A stretch of DNA of 64,000 nt. It comes from Vibrio sp. HB236076. Its GTDB lineage: Bacteria; Pseudomonadota; Gammaproteobacteria; Enterobacterales; Vibrionaceae. Shown here one piece after another: positions 52,950-62,821 of this stretch. The notes under the pieces were generated by a model. It did no database searches. It saw nothing but the letters and a program-made list of their open reading frames with translations, and was not told the origin of the DNA. The first letter of the stretch is position 1, and the number at the start of each line of letters is the position of its first letter. The translations under genes and the position numbers were made by a program. The stretch is taken from contig NZ_CP162602.1 in assembly GCF_040957575.1 (NCBI RefSeq), positions 810,896-874,895 on the forward strand, given 5' to 3'.

Positions 52950-52968
52950 CTAAATGAAAATTATTATG
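52950..52968. promoter_or_regulatory. Candidate Fur box
   Basis: CTAAATGAAAATTATTATG matches the 19-bp Fur consensus (GATAATGATAATCATTATC) at 13 positions. It lies 14 bp before the start codon of the iron-transport binding-protein gene, where a Fur repressor would act. Confidence 0.6.
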
Positions 52969-53059
52969 ATTTAACCTCGACATTATGCCCTAGCTTCAAC
53001 TCAAAGGCGAGTTGCGGCTGAGAATTTACTCAATCACCCGCAGCGACACTCCCCAATCT

Positions 53060-53240
53060 ACAGGACAGTCAATATCTATAGGACAGTCAACAATCTCTAT
53101 CAAACGGTGAAAAAATACTGTGGGACAGTCACAAAATTAACCGTATCACACCCGGAGCAGTTTCCCCTTCTGTAAAACCACCTTAAACGGCTTCATTATT
53201 ACTTAACTGAGAACAAGTGATCATTGGGACAGTCATGATC
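53060..53240 (+). repeat. GGACAGTCA tags upstream of the RAYT gene
   Basis: GGACAGTCA occurs at 53063, 53081, 53123 and 53227, always on the plus strand, and the last three are part of A/G-GGACAGTCA. They lie 135-310 bp before the transposase gene. The remainder of 52969-53374 holds no visible gene. Confidence 0.8.
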
Positions 53241-53374
53241 ACTAGGCTGTTAACCATTTCTTTTACCAACAAAATATTATCTAAATCTTACCAAATGCTA
53301 TTGACATCTTTGACAGTTTTCAACAATGCGTCTAATGTTATTACTGTATATAAAAACAGACTGGACATACTGCC

Positions 53375-54367
53375 ATGACTCAAGCTCGTTCTTCGCTGAT
53401 TTCTCTGCAAGACACACCTTATTACCACTGTATCTCTCGTTGCGTCCGAAAAGCGTATTTATGCGGCGAAGATCAGCAAAGTGGTCAGTGCTTCGATCAT
53501 CGTAAAATATGGCTAATAGAGAGAATCAGGCTACTATCTCAAGTATTCTCTATCGATATTTGTGCCTACGCCATTATGTCTAATCATTATCATTTAGTGC
53601 TTCACGTCGATGAAAAAAAAGCAAAAGGCTGGTCTAATTATCAAGTGATACAACGTTGGACCAAACTTTATCGTCCTTTGCCCTTGATAGAGCGATATTC
53701 AAACAATGAATTGACGGAAAAACCTGAAATAGATTGTGCGGAGAAAATAATTCATCAATGGCGAGAAAGACTGATGGATATCTCATGGTTTATGAAAAAC
53801 CTTAATGAGTACATTGCTCGCCAAGCCAACAAAGAAGACCAATGTACCGGACGGTTTTGGGAAGGACGCTTTAAATCTCAAGCTCTACTTGATGAGCGGG
53901 CGCTGTTAAGTTGTATGGCTTATGTAGACTTAAACCCGGTACATTCAGGCTTAGTAAATCGACTCGAGGACAGCGAATTTACCTCAATTTATGAACGATT
54001 ACACGGTTATGCTTGCAAGCAAGATTCGGGGAGAGGGCAAGTACAAAGCCTGGCTCGAACAAAACTGTTTGGGTTTTTAGGCAATCAAAGAGCAAAACAG
54101 CCGTGTAAAGGGTTAGCATTTTCATTACTTGACTATTTTGAAATGGTTGACGTTTTGGGTCACGCCATTCGACCAGATAAATGTGGCTCATTACTTGTTA
54201 GCCCTTGTACTTTACTCCAAGAACTTCAACTCGACAGTGACGAATGGTTAACTATATCAGCGCAATTTGGCCGTCATTTCACCTGTGCAGTAGGTGGAAT
54301 CAATGAGCTTAGATACTTTGCACAACACACTCGGCGAGCCTGGGTCAGGCAAGTACGCATTAGATAA
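53375..54367 (+). CDS. REP-associated tyrosine transposase (RAYT, HUH/Y1 family)
   Basis: A 330-residue IS200-like Y1 transposase of the RAYT type. The HUH metal motif is H71-Y-H73 in IMSNHYHLVLHV. The catalytic tyrosine is Y183 in CMAYVDLNPV, aligning with the Y-x-x-[IL]-N-P-V motif of Escherichia TnpA(REP). Other family segments are ISLQDTPYYHCISRCVRKAY at 9-28 and CTGRFWEGRFKSQAL at 157-171. RAYTs nick single-stranded DNA at short tetranucleotide-plus-hairpin repeats. Here GGACA tags flank the gene in inverted orientation. It has no partner gene and no IS ends of the ordinary kind, so it is a resident single-copy transposase as RAYTs usually are. The start lies in CCATGACTC with no strong ribosome site. 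Confidence 0.93.
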   Translation: MTQARSSLISLQDTPYYHCISRCVRKAYLCGEDQQSGQCFDHRKIWLIERIRLLSQVFSIDICAYAIMSNHYHLVLHVDEKKAKGWSNYQVIQRWTKLYRPLPLIERYSNNELTEKPEIDCAEKIIHQWRERLMDISWFMKNLNEYIARQANKEDQCTGRFWEGRFKSQALLDERALLSCMAYVDLNPVHSGLVNRLEDSEFTSIYERLHGYACKQDSGRGQVQSLARTKLFGFLGNQRAKQPCKGLAFSLLDYFEMVDVLGHAIRPDKCGSLLVSPCTLLQELQLDSDEWLTISAQFGRHFTCAVGGINELRYFAQHTRRAWVRQVRIR

Positions 54368-54550
54368 CAATAACTTAATACCGATGAATTAGCCTGGGCA
54401 GAGCGCTACCCCTGTTTATTGTCTCACTTACTGATTTATTGTACCAACTCACATCAGCGACCTAAACGTTGTCTCACATACCCAAGTCATTCCCCCAATC
54501 AAAGTGAGCAGGCGATCGTATGATCGTTTTATGTCAAAAACTCAATTTAT

Positions 54551-54920
54551 AAGGACAATTTATAAGGACAGTCATCTTCCACTGTCACACATCATGGTAA
54601 ATAGAAAATAAAATTATTAATTAACATACTTATTTAAAATGATTTTTTAAAAGTTTTTAATGTTGAGAATAAAATGTTTTCAGGGTATTAATTGAGTGTC
54701 CATTTTTCCGTTGCTTGAGCTTGTGAGCTGTCTCAATATGCTTTGAAGAGATACTCACCTACTTTTTGACTGTACTATTGAACTTGGACAGTGCTATTGA
54801 ACTGTTCTGCTGAGTTTGATGTGATTAAACTTTCTGTGTGTCCACAAAAAAGAGTGATTGTGGATGTTAGCTGCTCACAAAAACATGAGTGTCCCCTTGA
54901 TGAATTTATGAGTGTCCACC
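54551..54920 (-). repeat. GAGTGTCC (inverted GGACACTC) tags downstream of the RAYT gene
   Basis: Two plus-strand GGACA tags (about 54552 and 54566) are followed by minus-strand tags: GAGTGTCC at 54694-54701, GTGTCC at 54838-54843, and GAGTGTCC at 54887-54894 and 54911-54918. A further plus-strand GGACA unit lies at 54786. Most outer tags face the opposite way from those upstream of the transposase. The rest of 54368-54944 holds no gene that I can support. Confidence 0.75.
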
Positions 54921-54944
54921 TGATTTTTCTATTGTCTCGATCAA

Positions 54945-55841
54945 TTACTGTTTTAAACGCCATGGTGCATGGTAAACATTAAACGTCTCTGAGCGGGTAA
55001 ACCCAATCAGCGTGAGATCAAAACGCTGGGCAACTTGAATCGCTAGACTCGACGGTGCACCGACAGCGATAATGACACAAACGCCCGTGACCAACGCTTT
55101 TTGCATCAGCTCAAAACTGACACGCCCACTCAATACCAATACCCCTTGGGGATGCCACCGCTCGTGAGTAAGAAGATACCCGGTCACTTTATCCAATGCA
55201 TTATGGCGTCCGACATCTTCCATGACGCATTGCCAATCACCTTGTGACCAATAACCGATGCCGTGAACGGCCCCCGTGGCAGCAAAGAGTACTTGTTGCT
55301 CTTTGAGCTCGTTGACAAGTCGCTTGACTCGTTCTGGTTTCAACCAATGCGAAGCCGTGTCTAAACAAGGCGAAAGTGTCAGCTGTAATCCTTTTAAAGT
55401 GTTTATACCGCAAATACCACAACTGGAGTGACTGACTTGATGGCGTGAACTCTGAGCGAGTTTTGGCACTGTATCTGGCGTGAAGATCACCAATTGATGA
55501 TTGGCAGACCAGGTAGTGTGATCGTCATAATCTTGGATAACTTGGACAGAACAAAGAGAATCAATCACACCTTGGTTAATCAACAAACCGCGAATGAGAT
55601 AAGTATCCATACCTGGCGTTCGCATCGTGACAAGCCATGGTTTGATGATTTCCTTATCCCCTTCCTGCCATTGCAAGCTAATTTGTAGCGGTTCTTCAAC
55701 GATCACTTGATCGATACTTTGATTCGAGTGATTAATGTGATTGATATGGATCTTGGCCACATCCGCCAATGCTTTGGTTGTCATAACGCTATCGAGCCGC
55801 CAATTTAAAGTGCTCAAAGGAACATACTCTGAGCTTAGCAT
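54945..55841 (-). CDS. fdhD: Formate dehydrogenase accessory sulfurtransferase FdhD
   Basis: A protein of up to 298 residues that passes sulfur to the molybdenum cofactor of formate dehydrogenase. The essential cysteine pair is C141 and C144 in SSCGICG. Other family segments are EEPLQISLQW, MRTPGMDTYLIRGLLINQGV, FAATGAVHGIGYW, MEDVGRHNALDKVTGYLL and LSGRVSFELMQKAL. Neither ATG 55841 nor ATG 55784 has a good ribosome site, so the N-terminus is open. No formate dehydrogenase gene is in the window. Confidence 0.93.
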   Translation of the reverse strand: MLSSEYVPLSTLNWRLDSVMTTKALADVAKIHINHINHSNQSIDQVIVEEPLQISLQWQEGDKEIIKPWLVTMRTPGMDTYLIRGLLINQGVIDSLCSVQVIQDYDDHTTWSANHQLVIFTPDTVPKLAQSSRHQVSHSSCGICGINTLKGLQLTLSPCLDTASHWLKPERVKRLVNELKEQQVLFAATGAVHGIGYWSQGDWQCVMEDVGRHNALDKVTGYLLTHERWHPQGVLVLSGRVSFELMQKALVTGVCVIIAVGAPSSLAIQVAQRFDLTLIGFTRSETFNVYHAPWRLKQ

Positions 55842-55981
55842 CAGTGCAAGTATTTGAGACTCCCGTGGCTTTACATTAGATTTACACAGCTAATACGTTG
55901 ATTTACGGTTTTTTTCGTTATAATTGACCGATACTTTTCTTTTTGGTCCTCCAGTTACATGGCGATATGCCGTAGACACTT

Positions 55982-57157
55982 ATGAAAAAACAATCCAAGT
56001 ACCTTCTATTTATTATCGTCTTTATCGCGCTCATCGGTGGCACGGTTTATTTTTATTGGCGCCCTACCCCAGCTCCAGAATACGTGACCGAGCCCGTTCG
56101 TTACGGCTCAATTGAACAAACGGTCCTCGCCAATGGGATGATCCACGCCTCTAAACTCGTTTCAGTGGGTTCACAAGTGTCTGGCCAGATCAAAACGCTC
56201 GCCGTATCGCTAGGTCAAAAGGTAAAAAAAGGCGATTTAATCGCTCAAATCGATGATTTAACCCAGCGCAACACCTTAAAAGAAGCTCAAGCCTCATTGC
56301 AGAGTATTGATGCACAACTTAACGCCAAAAAAGCGCAAATCGAACAGGCAAAACTCGAATTTGAACGTCAGACTCGAATGTTAAAAGACAAGGCCAGTTC
56401 ACAAGCCGACTTCGAGTCGGCCAAGGCGACATATCAGGTCTATCAGGCTGAATATCAACAATTATTGGCGGAAAGAAAGCAAGCGGTGATCAGCGTCGAC
56501 AGCGCCAAACTCGATCTTAGCTACACCACCATTACCGCCACCATGGATGGCACGGTGGTTTACACCAGTGTATCTGAAGGCCAAACCGTCAATGCCAGTC
56601 AAAGTACCCCGACCATTGTCGAGCTTGCCAATCTAGACCAAATGACCATCAAAGCGGAAATTTCAGAAGCCGATGTCATTAATGTCAAACCCGGCCAAGC
56701 GGTGTACTTCACCATTCTCGGTCAATCTCAGCACCCCTTTCACACCACAGTGCGCGCCATTGAACCGGGTCCTACGTTGATGGATGGCGATGACAGCGAT
56801 CTGACCTCAAGCGATGATGATGCGATTTATTACAATGGGTTATTTGATGTCGATAACCCAGACCAACAACTCCGTATCGGTATGACAGCGCAAGTCTCTA
56901 TTGTCCTTGAGAAGGCCGAACACACGTTACTGGTGCCCGCTCAAGTACTGAAACCTGGTAAAAGGCCTGGACGTTATAATGTGCCTATCCTTGAAGATGG
57001 TCAGCTAGTCAACAAGCCGGTCAAAGTAGGCATTAACAATAAAATACAAGCACAGATCTTAGAAGGGTTAAACGAAGGGGATCGCGTTATCTTGGGTGCA
57101 CCTTCACAAAATGCAAGCCAGTCTGGACGTCGCTCTGGCCCACCAATGAGGTTTTAA
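55982..57157 (+). CDS. macA: MacA-like periplasmic adaptor
   Basis: A 391-residue membrane-fusion protein for an ABC-type exporter. It has an N-terminal anchor (LLFIIVFIALIGGTVYFYW), a lipoyl half-motif VSVGSQVSGQIKTLAVSLGQ then KVKKGDLIAQIDD, a coiled-coil hairpin at about 95-165, the second lipoyl half (TTITATMDGTVVYTSVSEGQ) and a beta-barrel. It links MacB to a TolC-type channel, and both genes follow directly. The ribosome site is weak. Confidence 0.92.
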   Translation: MKKQSKYLLFIIVFIALIGGTVYFYWRPTPAPEYVTEPVRYGSIEQTVLANGMIHASKLVSVGSQVSGQIKTLAVSLGQKVKKGDLIAQIDDLTQRNTLKEAQASLQSIDAQLNAKKAQIEQAKLEFERQTRMLKDKASSQADFESAKATYQVYQAEYQQLLAERKQAVISVDSAKLDLSYTTITATMDGTVVYTSVSEGQTVNASQSTPTIVELANLDQMTIKAEISEADVINVKPGQAVYFTILGQSQHPFHTTVRAIEPGPTLMDGDDSDLTSSDDDAIYYNGLFDVDNPDQQLRIGMTAQVSIVLEKAEHTLLVPAQVLKPGKRPGRYNVPILEDGQLVNKPVKVGINNKIQAQILEGLNEGDRVILGAPSQNASQSGRRSGPPMRF

Positions 57158-57160
57158 TTG

Positions 57161-59119
57161 ATGAGTCATCCACTATTACAAGTGAAAGGGTTGTCGCGTC
57201 ACTTCGCAGCAGGTGATCAATCCTTGACTGTCCTCAACTCGGTTGACCTAATGGTAGAGCGTGGTGAAATGGTGGCGATTGTCGGCGCTTCTGGCTCAGG
57301 TAAGTCAACATTGATGAATATTCTTGGCTGCTTAGACCGGCCCAGTGAAGGCGACTATTGGATTAATGGACAGTCAACCAAATCCATGAGCCCTGATCAA
57401 TTAGCCGCACTGCGCCGGGAATATTTTGGTTTTATCTTTCAGCGCTATCATTTGTTGAGCGATCTCGATGCCATTGGCAATGTCGAAGTGCCGGCTATCT
57501 ACGCAGGCAAAGACAAAAGTGAGCGTCAGCAAAGAGCGGAATCTCTCCTAACCCGTTTAGGCCTAGAAAGCCGCCTTGATCACAAACCCAGTGAGCTCAG
57601 TGGGGGTCAGCAACAAAGAGTGAGCGTCGCTCGAGCCTTAATGAACGGCGGTGATGTCATTCTTGCCGATGAACCCACAGGGGCTTTGGACAGTCACAGT
57701 GGCCAAGAAATGATGGCCTTGTTACAAGAGCTCCATCATGCCGGCCATACGATTATTTTAGTTACTCACGATATGGATGTAGCCCAGTTTGCCGATAGGG
57801 TGATTGAAATTAAAGACGGGGAAATCATTCGCGATACCCAAAATCGGCAGAATAACGACGATTCCGATAAAAAACAGTCACTAGAAAAGCCCATAGCGAC
57901 CTCAAAAAGTGCCGTCAGTTTGGCGATGGAATCACTGCGTGAAGCGTTCAAAATGGCAATCTTATCCATGGCCAGTCACAAATTACGGACATTTTTGACC
58001 ATGCTGGGCATTATTATTGGCATCGCATCGGTCGTTTCCGTCGTGGCACTAGGGACAGGATCACAACAATCTATATTACAAAACATTGCGTCATTGGGAA
58101 CCAATACCATTGATATCCGGCCCGGTACTGGCTTTGGCGACCGCCGGTCAGGTCGAGTGAGAACGCTCACCGCTTCTGATGCCCAGGCACTGACTCATTT
58201 ATCTTATGTTGATAGTGTCACCCCAAGCCTCAATACCAGTGTCACGGTCCGCTATGAAAACCAGGCGGTCACTGCGACGGTCTCAGGCGTGGGTAAAGAT
58301 TACTTTCGCGTCAAAGGTTACCAGTTATCACAAGGGCAATACTGGGATCAGCAAGACGAGCAAAACTTGGTACAAAACGCGGTGATTGACAATAATACCT
58401 TAAACGAAATGTTTCCTAATGCCAGCCCAATTGGCGAAGTGATCTTTGTGGGTACGCTACCCGTTAGAATCATTGGCGTAACCAAGAAAAAAGAAAGCGC
58501 GTTTGGCAATGACGATGCGCTAAAAATCTGGCTGCCCTACTCAACGGTGTCTGGCCGTATGGTTGGTCAACACTACCTTGACTCCATCAGTTTACGCATT
58601 GCCGATGACGCACCGAGTAATGCCGCAGAGCAAGGGATCATCAGTTTGTTAACCATGCGCCATGGCAAACAAGATTTTTTCACCATCAATACCGATACCA
58701 TCAGGCAAAATATTGAAAAAACCACCTCTACCATGACCTTACTGATCTCGGCTATTGCGGTGATTTCATTGATTGTTGGAGGGATTGGGGTCATGAACAT
58801 TATGCTTGTTTCCGTCACTGAACGCACCAAAGAGATCGGGGTGAGAATGGCCGTTGGCGCTCGGCAGGGTGATATATTACGTCAATTTCTCATCGAAGCC
58901 GTGTTGGTGTGTTTGATCGGTGGATTACTGGGGGTATTGCTGTCTTACTTGATTGGCTTGGCATTTTCTGCCTTTGGGTCTCATTTCACGCTCATTTACT
59001 CCACCAGTTCCATCATTGCCGCCTTTGTTTGTTCAACACTGATTGGGGTTTTATTTGGCTTTTTACCCGCCAAAAATGCCGCCAAACTCGACCCTGTTGA
59101 TGCCTTAGCCAGAGATTAA
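57161..59119 (+). CDS. macB: MacB-like ABC export permease/ATPase
   Basis: A 652-residue fusion of an ATP-binding domain and a four-helix permease. Walker A is GASGSGKST (42-50), the signature is [15 protein letters not shown], and Walker B is [14 protein letters not shown]1 is near residue 270 ([20 protein letters not shown]), followed by a large periplasmic domain and three C-terminal helices ([20 protein letters not shown] lies between them). MacB proteins export macrolides, peptides or lipoproteins by a mechanotransmission cycle. ATG 57161 directly follows the macA stop; TTG 57158 is the alternative. Confidence 0.94.
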   Translation: MSHPLLQVKGLSRHFAAGDQSLTVLNSVDLMVERGEMVAIVGASGSGKSTLMNILGCLDRPSEGDYWINGQSTKSMSPDQLAALRREYFGFIFQRYHLLSDLDAIGNVEVPAIYAGKDKSERQQRAESLLTRLGLESRLDHKPSELSGGQQQRVSVARALMNGGDVILADEPTGALDSHSGQEMMALLQELHHAGHTIILVTHDMDVAQFADRVIEIKDGEIIRDTQNRQNNDDSDKKQSLEKPIATSKSAVSLAMESLREAFKMAILSMASHKLRTFLTMLGIIIGIASVVSVVALGTGSQQSILQNIASLGTNTIDIRPGTGFGDRRSGRVRTLTASDAQALTHLSYVDSVTPSLNTSVTVRYENQAVTATVSGVGKDYFRVKGYQLSQGQYWDQQDEQNLVQNAVIDNNTLNEMFPNASPIGEVIFVGTLPVRIIGVTKKKESAFGNDDALKIWLPYSTVSGRMVGQHYLDSISLRIADDAPSNAAEQGIISLLTMRHGKQDFFTINTDTIRQNIEKTTSTMTLLISAIAVISLIVGGIGVMNIMLVSVTERTKEIGVRMAVGARQGDILRQFLIEAVLVCLIGGLLGVLLSYLIGLAFSAFGSHFTLIYSTSSIIAAFVCSTLIGVLFGFLPAKNAAKLDPVDALARD

Positions 59120-59122
59120 TCT

Positions 59123-60511
59123 ATGAAACCTTTTCAAACCCTACGCGGTAGCGTGATTTCTTTTTGTTTGTTGGCCTTATGGGGTTGTACGAGCACTTCA
59201 GACGAGTCATTTAAAGCGCCAAAAGCGCAAGTCCCTCAAAACTGGTCACATGCCCTGCCGATCACCGCAGACAATACGCCTTGGTGGCAAACGTTCCAAG
59301 ACCCTGAGCTCAATCGCCTCGTTGAACGGGTATTAAAGAGCAATAATGACTTGGCCAGCGCGACCTTAGCACTGCAAAAAGCGCGTTTAGAAGCGGGGCT
59401 CGCCGAAGATGATCTCAACCCACAACTTGCGTCTAGCACCACAGCCAGCAAACAAAAAAACCTGTCAACTGGCACCACTACAGACAGTTTTTCGACGTCG
59501 TTATCCGTGAGCTATGAAGTTGACCTTTGGGGCAAATTATCCGCCGATACCGATGCCTACGTCTGGGCAGCCAAAGCCAGCGAAGAAAACCGAGAAAGCA
59601 TTGCCCAAAGCTTGATTGCCACCACAGCCACGCTGTATTGGCAAGTGGGGTATTTAAGTGAATTGGTTTCCTTAAACGAGCAAAACATTCAAGCAGCGCA
59701 AACCACATTAGAACTTACTGAAAAACAATATCAATACGGCTCGGTATCGCAACTCGATGTGATTGAAGCGCGGCGGACATTGGCGTCGTTACAAGCTTCA
59801 CAAACTTCAGATCAGCAAGACCTTACCGAAGCGAAAAACGCCCTTGCCCTACTATTTAACCAAGCGCCGAACCCTGACATGACCGCCATTTCGCGCTTGC
59901 CGCAAGGCCCGTTACCCGAAATTGATGCCGGCATTCCCGCTGAACTTTTGCAACGCAGACCCGATGTCCGTTCCGCTCTCGCTACGCTCAGATCAAAAAT
60001 TGCCTCACAACAAGCCACCGAAGCGAGTTATTTTCCGAGTTTGACCCTCACCAGCACGCTTGGCACGTCCTCTTCAGCGCTTGAAGACTTACTGCGCAAC
60101 CCGATTGGCACGTTAGGCGCGGGGTTAACCTTGCCGTTTTTGCAGTGGAATGAAATGAAAATTCAAGAGCAGATTGCTGATATCAACGTAAAGTCTGCCA
60201 TCATTGACTATCGCCAAACACTGTATAGCGCCTTTCAAGATGTCGAAAACGCCTTGTCAGCACGTCAGCAGTATCAAGAACAGTACACTTACTTAACCAC
60301 TCAGTATCAAGCCGCCCTCGCCGCCGAAACCATCTATCAAAGTCGCTATCAATACGGCTCAGCCAGCCTGATAGATTGGCTTGACGCCCAAGAGGACCGT
60401 CGCGATGTTGAAGCAGACCTATTAGAAAACCGATATAACCAGTATCAGACGCAAGCAACCTTGTACCAAGCGCTTGGTGATGCTCCGCCAATAGCGTCAA
60501 CATCACAATGA
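59123..60511 (+). CDS. NodT/TolC-family outer-membrane efflux lipoprotein
   Basis: A 462-residue outer-membrane channel. The lipoprotein signal ends in LLALWGC, with the lipid-modified cysteine at about 22. The two TolC repeats are visible as long helical regions: TPWWQTFQDPELNRLVERVL, then YQYGSVSQLDVIEARRTLAS and, in the second half, YQYGSASLIDWLDAQEDRRD. LLQRRPDVRSALATLRSKIA is the family hallmark. Only 3 bp separate it from macB, so it completes a dedicated macA-macB-outer-membrane-factor operon. Confidence 0.92.
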   Translation: MKPFQTLRGSVISFCLLALWGCTSTSDESFKAPKAQVPQNWSHALPITADNTPWWQTFQDPELNRLVERVLKSNNDLASATLALQKARLEAGLAEDDLNPQLASSTTASKQKNLSTGTTTDSFSTSLSVSYEVDLWGKLSADTDAYVWAAKASEENRESIAQSLIATTATLYWQVGYLSELVSLNEQNIQAAQTTLELTEKQYQYGSVSQLDVIEARRTLASLQASQTSDQQDLTEAKNALALLFNQAPNPDMTAISRLPQGPLPEIDAGIPAELLQRRPDVRSALATLRSKIASQQATEASYFPSLTLTSTLGTSSSALEDLLRNPIGTLGAGLTLPFLQWNEMKIQEQIADINVKSAIIDYRQTLYSAFQDVENALSARQQYQEQYTYLTTQYQAALAAETIYQSRYQYGSASLIDWLDAQEDRRDVEADLLENRYNQYQTQATLYQALGDAPPIASTSQ

Positions 60512-60724
60512 CACCAGGCAAATTGCTAACCCACTCACATAAACAACACGTTAATCGCCTTGTTTCGCATGAAAACGCTCAAAATGGTGAGTTTTTGCTA
60601 ACTTTAAGTAAAAATTTATTTAATTTCAGTCGATAAGGATTTAAGTGGCTTGTTGTTGATGAGCAGTCATCCTATTATACACGGCTCGATTTCTGTATTG
60701 ATTGTCTTGTTACCTGGAGTAGTC

Positions 60725-61072
60725 ATGGATCCGGTTTTATTTTATAAGTGTTTGGCCGATGATACTCGTCTTCGCTGTATGTTATTAATTCATTCACAGC
60801 AAGAATTGTGTGTTTGTGAGTTGGTTGAAGCGATGCAAATGTCGCAGCCGAAAATTTCTCGCCACCTTGCACAGCTGCGTCAATGTGGCTTGCTCAGCGA
60901 CCGTCGTCAAGGGCAATGGGTCTTTTATAGTCTCAACGAGGGATTACCGAATTGGGCAAGGCAAGTCATCGCACAAACGGCAGAAGGTCAAGGCGATTTT
61001 TTCGGTTCAGATTTAGAAAAACTTGCTCAAATGAAATCACGCCCTGAGAGGCAGACCTGCAGCGAAGAATAA
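60725..61072 (+). CDS. arsR: ArsR-family metalloid-responsive repressor (orphan)
   Basis: A 115-residue winged-helix repressor. The recognition segment is MSQPKISRHLAQLRQCGLLS, and the wing is RRQGQWVFYSL. The ELCVCELV segment carries C29 and C31, the Cys-x-Cys pair that binds As(III)/Sb(III) in classical ArsR. ATG 60725 is fixed by GGAG 5 nt upstream; the frame extends to 60650 without support. No arsenical resistance gene (arsB, arsC, acr3) is nearby. It lies about 210 bp after the efflux operon, which may be its target or unrelated. Confidence 0.9.
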   Translation: MDPVLFYKCLADDTRLRCMLLIHSQQELCVCELVEAMQMSQPKISRHLAQLRQCGLLSDRRQGQWVFYSLNEGLPNWARQVIAQTAEGQGDFFGSDLEKLAQMKSRPERQTCSEE

Positions 61073-61083
61073 ATCGCGGTGTA

Positions 61084-61104
61084 GCGGCACTCACCGTGTG
61101 CCGC
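61084..61104 (+). terminator. Hairpin after arsR
   Basis: GCGGCAC (61084-61090) pairs with GTGCCGC (61098-61104) around a 7-nt loop. No clear T-tract follows. It lies between convergent arsR and the aldo-keto reductase gene. Confidence 0.35.
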
Positions 61105-61144
61105 ATCGCTGTTCATTATCTTGTCTTTAACGCTGGATTACTGA

Positions 61145-62008
61145 CTAAGCACAGTCCATTTGCGAGCTCTCATCCAAACTTTCCAAAACGTCCTTATCCC
61201 ACGCCGGAGAAAAATCAGGATTGGTCATTTTTTGGTTGCGGTTGAGATCATTAATCTTCGCCACGTCGGCAGGGCTAAGCGCTAAATCCATCGCCGCTAA
61301 GTTATCGGCAAGATGAGCGCGTTTTGACGACGACGGTATCGTGGTGATCCCGTTGAGCAAACACCAAGCAATGACAATTTGACTTTCTGTACGCTGATAC
61401 TTTTTGGCTAAATCGACAATCACTGGCTCGGCAAGCACCTTACCTCGAGCCAAAGGCATGTACCCGGTCACGTGGATTTGGTGTTGATGACAATACTCGA
61501 TCAGCATGTGATTGCCGTGATAAGGGTGCACTTCGACTTGGTTGGTGTAGAGCACTTCTGGCGCAAGAATCGCTTGCGCTTGCTTTAATTGAGCAATCGT
61601 GAAGTTCGAAACGCCAATTTCCAAAGTAAAGCCTTTCAACTTCGCTTGTTTTAACGCCGCTAAGTACTCTGCCATTGGCACTTGATTGTTCGGCGACGGC
61701 CAGTGAACTAATAACAAGTCGACATAATCTAGGCCCAAGCGCATTAAACTGCTCTCGACGCTGCGAATAAAATCGTTAGGTCGCAATTTGTCCCACCACA
61801 CCTTAGTGGTAATAAACAACTCACTGCGAGAGACGCCGCTGTCTTTGACCGCTTGGCCAACTTCTCTTTCATTGCCGTAAAACTGAGCGGTATCAATATG
61901 GCGGAACCCAAGCTCGATTGCCGTCAATACTGTTTGGTATGCGCTCTGCCCTTCAAGGCGATAAGTTCCTAACCCTATTTGTGGCATGGCACGGTGTGTG
62001 ATCCCCAT
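61145..62008 (-). CDS. dkgB: Aldo/keto reductase, DkgB-like
   Basis: A 287-residue NADPH-dependent reductase of the AKR superfamily, probably acting on 2,5-diketo-D-gluconate, methylglyoxal or other aldehydes. The catalytic tetrad is D39 (HIDTAQFYGNE), Y44, K69 (TTKVWWDK) and H102 (LLVHWPSP). The coenzyme segment near the C-terminus is IPSSSKRAHLADNLAA. The length is slightly above DkgB (about 267) because of a 20-residue C-terminal extension that ends in Cys-Ala. Confidence 0.9.
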   Translation of the reverse strand: MGITHRAMPQIGLGTYRLEGQSAYQTVLTAIELGFRHIDTAQFYGNEREVGQAVKDSGVSRSELFITTKVWWDKLRPNDFIRSVESSLMRLGLDYVDLLLVHWPSPNNQVPMAEYLAALKQAKLKGFTLEIGVSNFTIAQLKQAQAILAPEVLYTNQVEVHPYHGNHMLIEYCHQHQIHVTGYMPLARGKVLAEPVIVDLAKKYQRTESQIVIAWCLLNGITTIPSSSKRAHLADNLAAMDLALSPADVAKINDLNRNQKMTNPDFSPAWDKDVLESLDESSQMDCA

Positions 62009-62227
62009 AGAAACCTCCAGGTCATATCTGATGAGTGTTTAGTGTGCCAAAAATTGCACCGCCATTGTTAAAACAAGGACAGAGATTGAACAGTCTAAGT
62101 TTAAGTTTCTGTTAACTTGTGCCATAGCTCTCAATTTCATATTCATGATGAAAAATTGTCATTTAAGTGAAAGAAAATATTTCCTCTCTGGGTCTACTCT
62201 GTTATCGAATCGCAATTGAGAAACGCC

Positions 62228-62806
62228 ATGTTGTTTGATGAGCTGATCACCACTCCCCAATCATGGGGCGCAGTAGGAATAATGCTAAGTCTCATTTTAT
62301 TGACCTATCTGTTAGAAGATGTCGCCATTTTTACTGCGGCCTTACTCGCTGCTGATCAAAGTATCTCATCGAGTTATGCCTTAATCGCGGTATTTATCGG
62401 CGTTGCCACAGGCGATATCGCCCTGTATGGCTTGGGGTGGTGGGCAACCAAATCTCGCCGTTTGCGGTATTGGTTATTAAAGCGCAGGCGTCTTAAATCA
62501 ATCAAACGCGCTTTGCAGCAAAAAGTGTTTACCAATATTTTCATTATTCGCTTTATTCCCGGTCTGCGTACCCTTGGCTATAGCCTAAGCGGCTTTTATC
62601 GCGTGTCTTTTACCCGTTTTTGCGCGGCCGTTTTACTGGCGACGGCAATATGGACCCTGTTGATTTTCACCTTAGTGTTTCACTTTGGGGCATTGAGTTT
62701 TTGGCAAGACAGTCCGCTTAAATGGGCACTCTTACCTCTGGGGTTGGTTTTGTTGTGGCAACTCAATCGAACCATGTCTAAAAACTTGGCGCTTGCGTCA
62801 TCTTAA
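62228..62806 (+). CDS. DedA-family membrane protein
   Basis: A 192-residue inner-membrane protein of the DedA/VTT (SNARE-associated) family, whose members act in lipid scrambling and membrane homeostasis. The N-terminal re-entrant region has LLTYLLEDVAIFTAALLAAD, and the conserved helix reads IIRFIPGLRTLGYSLSGFYR (F-x-R-F-I-P-G-x-R). ATG 62228 has GAG about 8 nt upstream. It is immediately followed by an ATP-grasp gene in a likely operon. Confidence 0.88.
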   Translation: MLFDELITTPQSWGAVGIMLSLILLTYLLEDVAIFTAALLAADQSISSSYALIAVFIGVATGDIALYGLGWWATKSRRLRYWLLKRRRLKSIKRALQQKVFTNIFIIRFIPGLRTLGYSLSGFYRVSFTRFCAAVLLATAIWTLLIFTLVFHFGALSFWQDSPLKWALLPLGLVLLWQLNRTMSKNLALASS

Positions 62807-62821
62807 TTGAGGAAATTACTC

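Noticed and set aside
53375..54367. Active IS200/IS605 insertion sequence
   Set aside because: The protein is RAYT-like in length and motifs, no TnpB is present, and no IS-type subterminal ends were identified. Only the dispersed tags surround it.
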